From Beta vulgaris subsp. vulgaris (Eukaryota > Streptophyta > Magnoliopsida > Caryophyllales > Amaranthaceae), in assembly GCF_026745355.1 (NCBI RefSeq), contig NC_079209.1, forward strand, positions 27,265,058 through 27,329,057: a stretch of DNA of 64,000 bases, read 5' to 3'. The notes below the pieces were generated by a model, which ran no database searches, was not told where the DNA came from, and was given only the letters and a program-made list of their open reading frames with translations. Position numbers and translations under genes: made by a program. This document shows positions 1-10,710 of the stretch, piece after piece. Every line of letters begins with the position of its first letter. Within the stretch, counting starts at the first letter, position 1.

Positions 1-518
1 TAGTCTATGAAAGGGTTTAGAAAGTATAAGCAAGTGATTTTATTTATCTGAATTGTAGTGAGGATGGATATTATTGTTGATATTGAATTGTAGTGAGGAT
101 GGATATTATTGTTGATATTGTTTGGAGGTGATTGATGGAGAATGGTTAATGGAGATAATTTCAGAAGTCCGAGCTATGGTTGGTGATCCATGATGTTAAT
201 TTATTGGGAATTGTTTCAAGGTACATACATGTCCTTCCACCTTCGAAATATGAATTGGTATTTTGTATAATTACGTGGATTTCTTGTGTTGAGCTCGATG
301 TGATTGTGTATGTATATATTTTACAAACATGATGACCTAAAAGTATTCATGATTATGAGTTGCAAAAGGGTTATAAAACGAAGCCATGCTTTGAAAGTTT
401 GAATTTTCATTAAGTTGAAATGCAAGAGGCACCAAAACTTCTTAAGAGTATAACTTCGTGGCATTATTATATGAACTCGATTTTCTGAACCAAGTTCATC
501 AGACTTTTATATGTTTTG
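1..518. other. AT-rich intergenic DNA, no gene seen
   Basis: No open frame or motif here resembles a known gene or element. The stretch is interrupted at 519 by a solo LTR. Its continuation after 1897 is equally unrecognised, so it is probably old decayed repeat sequence. Confidence 0.5.
50..119. repeat. 35-bp tandem duplication
   Basis: A unit beginning GAATTGTAGTGAGGATGG occurs twice back to back with a 35-bp period and no obvious difference. The identity implies a recent slip or unequal exchange. No function is implied. Confidence 0.85.
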
Positions 519-1897
519 TGTTGACCCTAAGTTTTGAAGATGACTTAACCACAAAAGACATACTTGTACTATATCATGTACGATGTTGCTAGGTTATTCA
601 TTGAATAACAAAGAGAATACTTGATCGAATATTAAAGAAAAGAGAATTAATCAAGATCGAAGTGAAGATGTTCATAAGATGAAGAATCAAGCTTGGAATG
701 AAGATTAGAATACATTAGGGTGCATTACATTCTTCATGATAAGGTCGAGTAAAGGTAAAAGATGTTTGGGGTGTTGAATTCTCAAAGACTCTTAATTCTG
801 TTCCCATGACAGGAACATACACTGGCACAACTAAGGAACTTCAGTTGGGGACTGGCTTAGAAACAAAATTAGGAACACCTAGACTGAATAAATGTTAAGC
901 GCCTAATTAATGTTAAGCGTATAATAGAAATTTAGGAGTCCTAGTTTAATTTGGTCTAGATACACTGTTTTAGGGAATTAGTTAGCAAAATATTTTAATT
1001 AGTTTCTTTTATTCGAAAAAGATATTATTTGATTTTCAAAATCTTATCTCTTCTATTTTAAAAAAACGATTTTATTCATTAAATAAAATCTGATTTTTCG
1101 GGTAGATTTAAAATAAATGTAAAATATATTTTTCTTCAATTGAATTATTTTTTAATTGTTTAATTATTCCCAAGTAATCACTTATCACATCATTTGCACT
1201 GCTACACGTTCTAAGTGAGTTAGTGGGTTAGTGGCTTAGCTTCTTAGTTCCGAAGTAAAGTTAATTAGTGGAAATCATGGGGTTAGTGGGTTAATCAGTG
1301 GAAAATTAATTCATGGCTACTTACTATAAGTAGGCACCTAATCCCAAGATTAATTTCTGTATGACTTTTAGTAATCACAACAATGTGTGTCTGACATAAC
1401 TTAAAATCCTAAGTTGTCTAAAGTGTCTTTGCCGTGTTCTCCAAGAGAATTCATACTTACTATCTTTGTTTTTACTCTTTGATTGTTATCAGAAATTGTA
1501 TTTATTTGGTTAAAGGGTTTGTGTGAACTCTTGTAAGTGTGAGAAAGCTTTGAGTGAAGCAAGAGAAAGGGAAAGAGAAAGGAACTTACAGTGAAGTTTG
1601 AGAGGAACAACAGTTAGTGGGAACTATTGTTGGGAAATTGAGTTTAGGAACTCAGCTTGTGGCTCGAGAGAATTAATAGGTTTGTAACAGAGTTTTTGGC
1701 CTATTATAGTGGAAAGTTTGAGTTAACATCCCTTGTGGTCGAGGTTGTTTCTTCCTATTGGGCCTAGGAAGTTTTTCCTCGCTAAAATCTCTTGTGTTCC
1801 CATTATGTATTCCCGAGCTAGCTTTTAATTTCTCGAAAAGTTGCGCTTATTCTCTCACTATAATTCACCCCCCTTATAATGCTCATATTATACAACA
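519..1897. mobile_element. Solo LTR, copia SIRE-like, with TSD
   Basis: The segment starts TGTTGACCC and ends ATACAACA, giving the TG...CA ends of an LTR. It is flanked by TTTTG (514-518) and ATTTG (1898-1902), a 5-bp target duplication with one mismatch. Near its end is ATAATTCACCCCCC, a signature I associate with SIRE/Maximus-type copia LTRs, and the same motif occurs in the solo LTR at 33699-34796. No PBS, PPT or pol sequence adjoins it, so it is best read as the product of LTR-LTR recombination that removed the interior. A TATA-like stretch lies near 1323. Strand is inferred only from the TTCACCCCCC motif sitting near the 3' end, which suggests plus. Confidence 0.75.
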
Positions 1898-3429
1898 ATT
1901 TGTAAATATTTTAGTAACGGTAGCTATGAATATCGAAGATAGAATCTTCTATATGTATATGTAGTTTTACAACGAGATTTTTAATTTATAAACCTAGGGA
2001 GTACGAATTGAATATCATTTATGAACTCGATTTTGATCTAAACTACAGTTGTAATCGAAGGATTTAAATCAAATAAAGGGATTTTGGTTAGAGTATGTTA
2101 GACTTATGATTATTGACAATGATTTGCGGTATGAGTTCTTATATAGGAATTATAAAAGTTTACGAATAGAAGTGTATCTATGGTACAAGATTTTGATTCT
2201 ATATAGTCATTTAAAGTGAACTATGAATTTGAGTTAGAAAAAATAAAAACTTTGTAAAATTATGAAACAAACTTGATCTTGTTAATGATGGGAAGAAACT
2301 GCTGCAGCAGTGATGAACATGTCGCCATATGGGTGTGATATGAATTGATGGAACATGTCCATGAAGCAAGTCTTGCACGCAATACAAGATTGGTGGGGGA
2401 GACGTCCCTATGAGTTTAGAGATGGTTGCAAGGTCCCCTCTCTATTCGTATTCTCTTCCCCAATTATTTAGTAAGTTGCTCAAGGCGGAAATTATAGAAG
2501 TATATTTTGATTCATGAAAAATTGTGTATGGAACTCCTAAACTTATTTTGCAAGAGCTAGTATCTGATACGAAACTTTAATATTTTATGAATGAGTTTTC
2601 TATCGAGGAAGTTAAATAGTATCTAAAGGATTTCCTAGCTAGAGGTATGCTACCCCGATATATTTGAATTGATCTTTAATTAAGTAATTTATTTTGGTGA
2701 CGTTTTTAAAGGAGTATGAGTTTTGACGTAATACCAAGAAAGTGATCTAGAAAAAAGATTTTCTACTAGAGGTTATGATTCCTAGAATATTTTTGAAGTA
2801 ATGTATATGTATTTGGTAGATCTATTTAAGGGAATATACGATATAGCTCAAAGATAAGAAAGTGTTAATGAACATATATTATAAGTGAACTAAAATCATA
2901 TGCAAGATAGACTTATATTTATATTTTGTTTTTAGAATACTTATATTGTGAGTTTACCTATCTAAGGAAGAATACTAAATTACATACATATGTTTTAAGT
3001 AACTAAAATAAATTTATGGTTGGACAATGTGTACTTAAATTTTCTGATTTTGTTCTTGGAACCTGTCCTGGTGGGGAATTCATTTTTAGTGATCTTGCAG
3101 GTGTGTTCGAGGCTCATAATGGATCAAAAGAAAGAGTTGGGCTATAAAATTATTGTAAGATTAATGATTCAGATGTTGTATTGAGAAGTATTCAAGTGCC
3201 TATTTAGGAATATAATATTCTAGTATTTTGGAAATCGAGTAAAGTATTATGTAATATGTTATTTTTTTTAAGATGTTTTGTTTTGGGCCATGACCCACAG
3301 GTCCAGGACTGTTTATAGATTATAGTTCCGCTCCGATTAAATGTACTTCAAGGTTTATTAAGTGCAAATCGAGATTTGTGAATGTTAAGCGTGATTAGCT
3401 AGCAGCTCGGAAGTGCAAGTCGTTACACT
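1898..3429. other. AT-rich DNA, no gene recognised
   Basis: Between the solo LTR and the first readable gypsy pol codons I see only stop-rich sequence. It could be the badly decayed gag and reverse transcriptase part of the Athila-type element downstream, since that element lacks everything 5' of RNase H. I could not align any piece convincingly. Confidence 0.4.
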
Positions 3430-3504
3430 TGTATTAAGGTCAAAGACTTTGAAGAAGACCCTAACTTCTTCACCCATATATAGTGCAAGCTCCGGATTAA
3501 AGCT

Positions 3505-3871
3505 TGCCTTTTGAACTTATGTGCAACGCTAGTGATTTTGTAATAGGCGTTGTTCTTGGGAAACACAAGAAAGGAAAGATACATGTGATAGCCTATACAA
3601 GTAGGACCTTTAATGACAACAAAATTATGCAACTAAGGAGAAAGAGATGTTGGTCATAGTCTTTGGTTTTGACAAATTTCGGTCTAATTTGACTTCCAAC
3701 AAAGCTATTGTGTATACGGATCATCCTGCGATCCATTATTTGATGAGCAAGAAAGATGCAAAGCCTAAGCTCATTAGGTGGGTGTTATTTCTTCAAGAGT
3801 TTAACTTTGAGATGAAGGAGAAGAAGGGACCAAATTTTTTGTTGCTCATCAATGTCTATGATCCTGAATAG
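3505..3871 (+). pseudogene. Gypsy RNase H remnant (Athila)
   Basis: The first frame reads FELMCNASDFVIGVVLG and then VIAYTSRTFN. After a frameshift near 3635 it continues EMLVIVFGFDKFRS...IVYTDHPAIHYL and ends in a TAG stop at 3869-3871. These are the RT-coupled RNase H motifs of Ty3/gypsy: the Asp of NASD, the Glu of the KE-EML block and the Asp of YTDH are all visible. In an intact element the domain would continue into the integrase without a stop, so this copy is dead by at least one frameshift and one nonsense codon. The enzyme removes the RNA strand of the RNA-DNA hybrid during reverse transcription. Reverse transcriptase itself is not readable upstream. Confidence 0.8.
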
Positions 3872-3889
3872 ACCCTTATTGAAGAAGAC

Positions 3890-4568
3890 TTGAGAGAAAA
3901 AGTTGTATTTTCTATTATGAGCAATGAGATTCCATGGTTTACCGAGTTCACAAATTACTTAGCTTGTGTCATTGAACCTTATGGCTTCAATTCTCAACAA
4001 ATGCAGCAATTTATTAAGGAGGCTTCAAGGTTCTATTGGGATGACCCTCTATTCTTTATGAAGGGCGTCGACTGTGTTTTTAGGAGATATGTGCCTCATC
4101 ATGAGATAACTTTATTGTTGAATCATTGACATACTTTGGCTTGTGGAAGGCATAATGGAGTAGTCGATAAGGTGCTCCAAAGTGGTATGTTTTGGCCTTC
4201 CAAGCAAAAATATGCTTGTGAGTTTATTTTGAGTTGTGATAGGTGCCGCAGAAGTGGTGGAATAACTAAAAAAAATGAGATGCCTCAACAAAACATTCTA
4301 GAAGTTGAGCCCTTCGATGTATGGGGAGTCGATTTTATGGGTCCTTTTGTTCTATCTTTGGTCAATATGTACATACTTGTGGCTGTTAATCATGTCACAA
4401 AGTGGGTTAAAGCTATTGCCTCCCCCATCAATGACCACAAAGTTGTCACTAAACTTCTTAAAAAGATCATATTCCCAGAGTTTGGAGTGCATCGAGTTTT
4501 TGATAAGTGATGGTGGTTTACACTTTGCCAAGAAGCAGTTGGAGGCGCTTTCGAAGAAATATAGTGTG
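3890..4568 (+). pseudogene. Integrase, N-terminal and core part (Athila)
   Basis: Reads from IPWFTEFTNYLACVIEP through FYWDDPLFFMKGVDCVFRRYVP, then across a TGA stop at about 4127 into the His/Cys zinc-binding part (HTLACGRHNG, then CDRCRRSG). The core begins WGVDFMGPF, which supplies the first catalytic Asp. The second, in SDGGLHF, is reached only after a frameshift near 4500. The reading stops at KKYSV because a CACTA element interrupts it at 4569; the remaining integrase is at 5663-6190. The integrase inserts the cDNA into host chromosomes. This copy carries at least one nonsense codon, one frameshift and the insertion. Confidence 0.85.
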
Positions 4569-5659
4569 CACTAGTGGAAAAAAACTTATATGTCACTTAG
4601 TATCAGATGCACATCCGAAAATCAAGCAAAAAATGGGAGGAAAATTTGGCAAAAAAAATCGGATGTGGTCCACTAGAAACCGCATCAGATTACAAAAACT
4701 GATGCGGTTTTTAAAAATCTGATGTGGTTTGATGGATCGTATAAGATTTTCTTAATTTTTTACAGCTCAAATTTCATCGCGTGTCCCATGTTAACTTAAC
4801 AAACCCTCTTAGCTTCCCCTCTCCTCTCACAAACCCTAAAACTGCTCAACTCCCTCGCCCCCTCAAACCCTAATCCCTCTCTCTCTCCTCACTCAACCCT
4901 AACCTCTCCTCCCTCTCAAACCCACGGCGCCATCTTTCTCTCTCCTCACGCAACACTCAACTCTAATCCCTCCTCTCTCTCTCCTCTTCACATATGCTAT
5001 TCCCTCCTCCCTCTGAAACCCACGAACACTGCGCAACGGGTCGAATTCATCGTCTTCTCGTCTTTCATCGTCATTCTTCATTGTTCATCGTCGTTCTTCG
5101 TCGAATCCGTCGTCGAATCGAAGACATCATCTTCACCAGATATTTTCGTTCTCATTTTTTTCGATTTTTTATCATGAAGCCATCAATTTATCGATTTTTT
5201 ATTTCGTTTGTTCCTATTTGTAATTCGTATATAGCATAATTAATTTTTGTTTGTATAATTTTTTTTCTTTTAATTTAGTTTGCAGATCTGTTTTTCTTTG
5301 AATTTTAATTTAGTTTGTTAATGTTTAATTGCTGTAAATTCGTCCTTTTTTATTATTAATTTTGTTATTTTTTTTTGCTATTGATACCTATTTTTTTGGT
5401 TTTAATACTGCTATTACTTGTTGGGCTGTTGCTGGCGGTTGATATCTCAAGTTTTGGCAGAGGTTTTTTTTTTAAAAACCTTCCCTTACTTTCTGTTGCG
5501 GTCCTGTTCAAAACCGCATCAGATCTAACGAATCTGATGCGGTTTTGGACCGTATCAAATTACTTCTCATACCTGTTGCGAGCCCACCTGATGCGGCCCA
5601 AAACTGCATTTGGAAGCTCGATTTTAACCGCATCAGGTTAGCTTTTTTTTCCACTAGTG
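4569..5659. mobile_element. CACTA-1, non-autonomous CACTA element (TSD GTG)
   Basis: The left end is CACTAGTGGAAAAAAAC and the right end is its inverse, GCTTTTTTTTCCACTAGTG. Flanking GTG at 4566-4568 and 5660-5662 is a 3-bp target duplication, the size made by CACTA (En/Spm) transposases. Excision in silico restores the integrase frame (Y S V then P H K A E). Both subterminal regions carry short repeats of the type CTGATGCGGTTTT in both orientations (about 4600-4740 and 5500-5640), as expected of transposase-binding sites. The 4800-5300 core is a CT-rich block followed by a T-rich stretch, resembling a plant 5' UTR and intron start. No transposase is encoded, so movement needed enzyme supplied in trans. 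Confidence 0.9.
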
Positions 5660-5662
5660 GTG

Positions 5663-6190
5663 CCTCACAAAGCTGAGCTTCCCTATCATCCCCAAAACCA
5701 AGGTCAAACAGAATTTTCGAACCGTGAGGTAAAGAGTGTCCTTGAGAGAGTGGTAAATAAGACAAGGAAAGATTAGTCTTTGAAGCTTGGTGATGCTCCT
5801 TGGGCACTTCACACGACTTTCAAGACACTTATAAGTACCAACCCAAACCGCCTCGTGTATGGAAAAAGCTTGATGGGAAATAAAAGAGCTAAACATGGAT
5901 CTCAAGTTGGCGGGAGAAGCTCGAAAAATGGAAGCTAGTTGAGCTGAGAGCATCAATTTGATGCATATGAGAATTCAAGATTGTACAAGGAGTACACAAA
6001 GAATTAGCATGTTCATCCCATTCAACAACGTGAATTTTGGGTTGGAGATAAGGTCTCGTTGTTTATATTAAGGCTAAAGCTCTTCCTCGGAAAATTAAAA
6101 TCCAACTAATCGAAGCCATTCCAAGTTGTGAAAACTACACCTTATGTAGTCTATAAGATTCTGAAAGAGAATGGTCAATTTTTGGTGAAT
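5663..6190 (+). pseudogene. Integrase, C-terminal part (Athila)
   Basis: Resumes the integrase after CACTA-1 with HKAELPYHPQNQGQTEFSNR, which contains the third catalytic acidic residue (the Glu of QTEFSNRE). It continues VVNKTRKD, then a TAG where Trp is usual, then SLKLGDAPWALHTTFKT and NPNRLVYGKSL, all typical of Athila and related gypsy integrases. Later codons (FWVGDKVSLF, KPFQVVKTTPYVVYKI, ENGQFLVN) match the C-terminal DNA-binding part in broken frames. It is clearly decayed, with several stops. CACTA-2 lies about 80 bp beyond its end. Confidence 0.8.
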
Positions 6191-6268
6191 TTTTGGTGTG
6201 CCCGCACCATTCAATTTTTTTTACAGTGTGCCCACACTAGCCGGACTGGGCAATTGAAACATAAAACT

Positions 6269-6952
6269 CATTAGTGGAAAAATAAGGAAAGGTTGCGGTC
6301 AAAACAGCCCTAAGGGCTTTTTAGCCAGCAGCTCTTTCCGTAGCAGCCCTTCGGCGAAAGTGAAGGGCTGCGGTTTTAGCCCAAAACCACAGCCCTTTTG
6401 GAACCCAAAAATATAAAAAAAATATTTTTTTTCATTTTTATGTCAAATTGACAGAAAATCAATTCTAAACAAAATCACAAACTGACATTTAACCTCTCAT
6501 AATCAAATTTCTAAGTATCTTGAACCTCGAAACTGGAGCTATTTTCAATACGATCATAGCAAAATTTACCGATCATCACATTCATTCAATCACCAAACAA
6601 AAAAAACAACAACATTTACTCTCATAATCAACGAAACAAAAACTCGAACTCTTATTAGTAGTAATGTAGCAAAATTCACCGATTATCACATTCATTAATT
6701 CAATCACCAAACAGCAAGAAAACAACAACATTTCACACTCAAAATCAAATTTGTAAGTATACAAAATTAAAAAAATAAAAAAGAAATGACTGACCTTAAT
6801 AACAATATCTCGAACCTCGAAACTGGAACAAAACCGAGGAGAACGAAAACTGGAACAAAAACTGACCTTATTAATACTAATATAGCTACAAAACGTCTCT
6901 CCTAAATAAATCAAAATCAAACAAAAATAATCAACAACAAAAACAAAGAAAC

Positions 6953-7021
<69 letters not shown>

Positions 7022-7960
7022 GATAGAGAAGACAAACCCGAAGGATTGCGGGAGAACGAGGAGGCCAGAGAGACCAAACGCATTAGAAGGATCAGACGCA
7101 TTCCAGGAACTATAAAGTCTTGCTTCCCGAATTCGCGAACCGACGGTCGATGTTTGCATCTAGCGAACCGTCGGTCGACGTCGTTGATATCTTGTCAAAC
7201 GATTGACGCCGTTGGGTTAAGAGGTGATTGAGAGGGTTGATATCTTGTCGACGGAAGAGCGAAGATGAGAGGAGGAAGAGAGAAGGTGAGGCGTGAAGAT
7301 GAGAGGAGAGAGAGAAGCTGAACAGTCGACGCCATTTCAGATGTTGTTGTTGTTGCTGCGATTGTTGTTATTGCAATTGTACCAAATTAGCGATCTTCTA
7401 TATATAAATTGTAAGGGTTTTCAATTACGAGGGTTTTTGAGAGAAACGTGAAATTGAAAAATAGTAAAAAAAAAAGAAGAGAGTAAGTTTAATTTAGTTG
7501 CGAGAAAAGATCGGAAGGAGGAGAGAGATATGTGTTTGCCGGTAGAAGAGACGACGGAACTTGCAATTGTAAAGAGGAGAGAGAGGAAAGATAGGGCGTG
7601 AAGGTGAAATGAGGAGAGAGAGTGGCGTGAAGGTCGAAAAGGAGAGAGAGAGAATGAGTGAAGGAGATTGTGCGAAATACCCGCTTAGCATTTTAAGCCC
7701 ACTTCTCCTTCATTTCAAATAAAATTTAAAGAAAAGCCCATAAAGGGTTGCGGTTAGCTCAAAAACCGCAGCCCTTTATTACTTATAGGGCTGCGTTTTC
7801 GGCTAACTGCATCCGTTCACTAAAAGGCTTGCCGTTTTTGCATAGACTGCAGCCCTTCGTATGCAGGTTTTTGGCTAACTGCAACCCTTTACTATTAAGG
7901 GCTGCGTTTTTCAAAAAACGCAGCCCTTGCACTGCAGCCCTTCTGTTTTTTTCCCTAGTG
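6269..7960. mobile_element. CACTA-2, non-autonomous CACTA element
   Basis: The left end reads CATTAGTGGAAAAATAAGG and the right end, read inward on the minus strand, CACTAGGGAAAAAAACAG. The flanks are ACT (6266-6268) and TCT (7961-7963), an imperfect 3-bp duplication. Both subterminal regions hold many copies of AAGGGCTGCGGTTTT in direct and inverted orientation (about 6285-6400 and 7740-7945). The centre is GA-rich on the plus strand, including a long GA microsatellite, so its complement resembles a CT-rich plant 5' UTR. No transposase is seen. Shared ends and repeats make it a relative of CACTA-3 and CACTA-4. Confidence 0.85.
6955..7018. repeat. (GA)n microsatellite
   Basis: About 32 uninterrupted GA units lie inside CACTA-2. 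The open frames they create (Ser-Leu runs on the minus strand) are artefacts. Confidence 0.98.
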
Positions 7961-8761
7961 TCTCACTCTTATCTCCAATCTTCCTCAAGCCTCCTCTCTC
8001 CACTAACTCACTTTCTCTCACTCCCTCTCTTAGATCCGGCAACCACCTAACAATAAACTTCAACAACAACATCTCTGCATCACTCAAGTTCATCAATTTG
8101 AGGATTTTTGTTGGATTTGAGATTCTAGGGTCTGAAAATTGGGATTTTCATCTCTAAATTGGTAATATCTATCCAATATCTTGTTTTTATTTATAATCTT
8201 GTTAATTAGGTTCACAAGGTATTGTCTTTTCGATTGCATGCTTGTTTTTTCTCCTAGTTTTGGATTTTTCATGATTTTTGCCTCAAATTTGTGATGTTTG
8301 TTGATATGAACTAGTATAATTTTAGTTCTTCGTGGAAATCATGTAATATATTTGATTTTTTTGAGCTATATAGCACTAGTTGAAGTGATTTATTGCAAAT
8401 TTTTTGATGAATGTATTGTTTAATCTAATGGATGTTGTAAGTTGGTTTTGTTAGGGTCGGGACTTGTTGAGAATTTTGTGTAGGTACAAGCTCTTGATTG
8501 TTATTAACTTTGTTGCTATTGATTGTGGGATTTGTTTGCTGGTAGATTTTTATTCTTGAGTTATTTTGTGTGTTCACTAGTGTGTGGTGATTTAATTGTG
8601 AAGGCAATAAACAAATCCCAGCTAACAAACTGAATCCCCACCAATAATTCATATTCCTCGGGGTTGGTATTGACTAGTGCCATTAAAAAGGTCTTGTCCC
8701 GATTCTTCCCCATTTGAAACACAAAGTTTACAAAACTTCATTTGTTTTCAAAAGTAAAACA
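7961..8761 (+). other. Spacer between Athila integrase and 3' ORF
   Basis: The first 100 bp are CT-rich and followed by AACAACAACATCTC, like a plant leader. TTG/GTAATATC near 8160 could be a splice donor, with T-rich intron-like sequence after it. Athila 3' ORFs are thought to be expressed from spliced RNA, so this may be the relic of that leader and intron. It is not certain that all of it belongs to the Athila element. Confidence 0.35.
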
Positions 8762-10272
8762 ATGGGAAAGAAAATGGCCGATGATCATACCTCCTTTGGG
8801 CCTAATAAAGCTAGTAAAGAGTCGGGTCCTCTTCATAAGCCCCTTGTACTATCCCCAATCCCCCGCCCCTCTATGCTCTCGAATTCTCGAATGCATCGCA
8901 CCGAGCAACATTTACATGGCTTTCAAGCCGAACTATTCATCTTACAAAGTTCTATATGATTCTAGAATTTGACATGATATTCATATCGACTTGATAGTAA
9001 GGGAAATGACAACTAATCTAGGGTTGTTGGAGTTCCTTGACGCACATGAATCTACTAATGATAAACTAACTATATAATTTATGAGTTCGTGGAAAATAAG
9101 TAAGGATAAGGACTTCAGTGCTCTAAATATACAAGGTCAACTTTTCAATAATGTTAAAACACTATCCTTTGATGAAATATGTGATGCAACTAGGATGGAT
9201 TCTAGTGCCCCGTTATACTCTCTCTTAGGGGATATTTAGGAGCGGTATGATGAGCATGCGTGGTGGGCTAGAATAATTGTTGGCATCACGTAATTTAGAA
9301 CTAATTCATCCAAAGCCTTAGAGATTATCCATCACCCTTCGCTATTTTCATAGGATGTTGGTTTAGACCATCTTTTCCAAGAAAGAGTTGGGACAAGTAA
9401 GGAAGGTAGATCTTTTAGTTCTTTGGTTGGCCACTGATGGGGCCTAGTGTGGAGCTCGCATTAAGTTTACCTATCTCTTCCTTCATTAGTTGCACGAAAT
9501 TCTAGACGGTACTAGGGTATCCGGGGAGATCGTTTGTGGTGGAATGATTACCCGGATAGCGGCTTACTTAAATTTGGCATAAGACCTGGTGTGCTAGGAA
9601 TCAAGTGCGCTTTCTGATGGTCAGTCTAACTTACTAAATGGTCTGGCTTTACAGCAGATGAAATTTCTGCATGGTTATCGGTCTGTTGCACCTGGCTTAT
9701 GGGTGGCAAACCCTATTATTATGCTAATGATTAATTCATTAGAACCGCACTCGTTAATTGTACTAACCGATGCGGGTTCCTCTTACCCACATTGACTCTC
9801 GACATTGCTCCAAGATGACCTACCTTCATCCCACCACAGTGGAGAGGGTACGTAGGGTTCCTAGAGCCGACCATCGCACTCCTATGAGTGAGGCGGACGG
9901 TTCCTCTTCCTCGCAATCCATCTTTATGGCCTCCGTCATGGCCGCCATATTCTAGATGCAGGCCACTCAAGTGGCCAATCACCAACAGGTCACAAATACT
10001 CTCGGGGAATACGGAACGACCTAGACTATGTGTCAAGGGTGGCTTGGCGAACTCGTCTCGCCAATGTCTAGTCAGGACCTGAGCCTCCCTTCCCTAACCA
10101 CCCCACTACCCTCCCATATTTGACCCTCGTTAAGGGCCATTTGGGAAGTCGTTTTCTTGCCCAAACTGCTACTACCCGCCTTACTACCAAGGCGATTATT
10201 CAAGTGAGCTCTAACCTCCTAACCCCCCTCAACATCGGGGTGATGTTTAATATTACTAGAAGCTCTTTTTGA
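8762..10272 (+). pseudogene. Athila-type 3' ORF (envelope position)
   Basis: The reading starts MGKKMADDHTSFGPNKASKE. After many stops and frameshifts it gives recognisable pieces: ISKDKDFSALNIQGQLFNN, AWWARIIVGIT, SKALEIIHHPSLF, IFSKKELGQVRKVDLLVLW and GEIVCGGMITRIAAYLNL. These match the conserved block of the Athila ORF family, also called a putative plant transposon protein domain. Its biochemical role is not known; it occupies the place where retroviruses carry env, but I see no transmembrane or signal segment in the readable parts. The sequence is heavily degenerate and lies upstream of LINE-A. Confidence 0.6.
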
Positions 10273-10580
10273 ACCCGCGCCTCCACTTCCCTACTTTTTC
10301 AACTCCGAGAGCGAACTCTTGCTTAAGCTTGGGGGACTTTGCATTTATGCTTATGTTTGTGGTAGTTTGGGTGCCAAGGTGGTTAGTTATGTGGGAGTAT
10401 ATTGGTCTTAGTTGGGAGCATGGCGATTCGTTATTTTTGATGATTTCTAATGGTTTTGTTTGGTCTTACCCCCCTAATCCAACTCGCTAATCCAAATCAC
10501 CCTTGTATAGCTTGTTTTTATTTCTTTTCTTTTTTTTGGTAGGTTTCCATAATTTTTTTTCGAAAAAGATCACAAAAAGT
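10273..10580 (+). other. Athila 3' untranslated region, left of LINE-A
   Basis: No coding sequence follows the Athila 3' ORF. The stretch runs directly into the LINE-A target duplication at 10581 and continues after 15589. Confidence 0.5.
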
Positions 10581-10596
10581 ATTTTTTCTTCCTTTT
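10581..10596. repeat. LINE-A target-site duplication, left copy
   Basis: ATTTTTTCTTCCTTTT here is matched by the same word with one extra T at 15573-15589. The two bracket the LINE exactly at its poly(A) tail and its 5' end. Confidence 0.85.
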
Positions 10597-10710
10597 TTTT
10601 TTTTGGTAAAATGTAAGTTTTATTACCAATAACCCAATAAGAACCAACAAAAACATTCATCAAAGCTTACTCAGTACAACACACTGATAAGCTATTAACA
10701 CCCCTACAGT

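Noticed and set aside
4800..4920. Telomere-like AAACCCTAA words
   Set aside because: Only isolated units within a CT-rich CACTA core, without a tandem array.
6917..7159. Minus-strand frame with a Ser-Leu run
   Set aside because: Created by the GA microsatellite inside CACTA-2.
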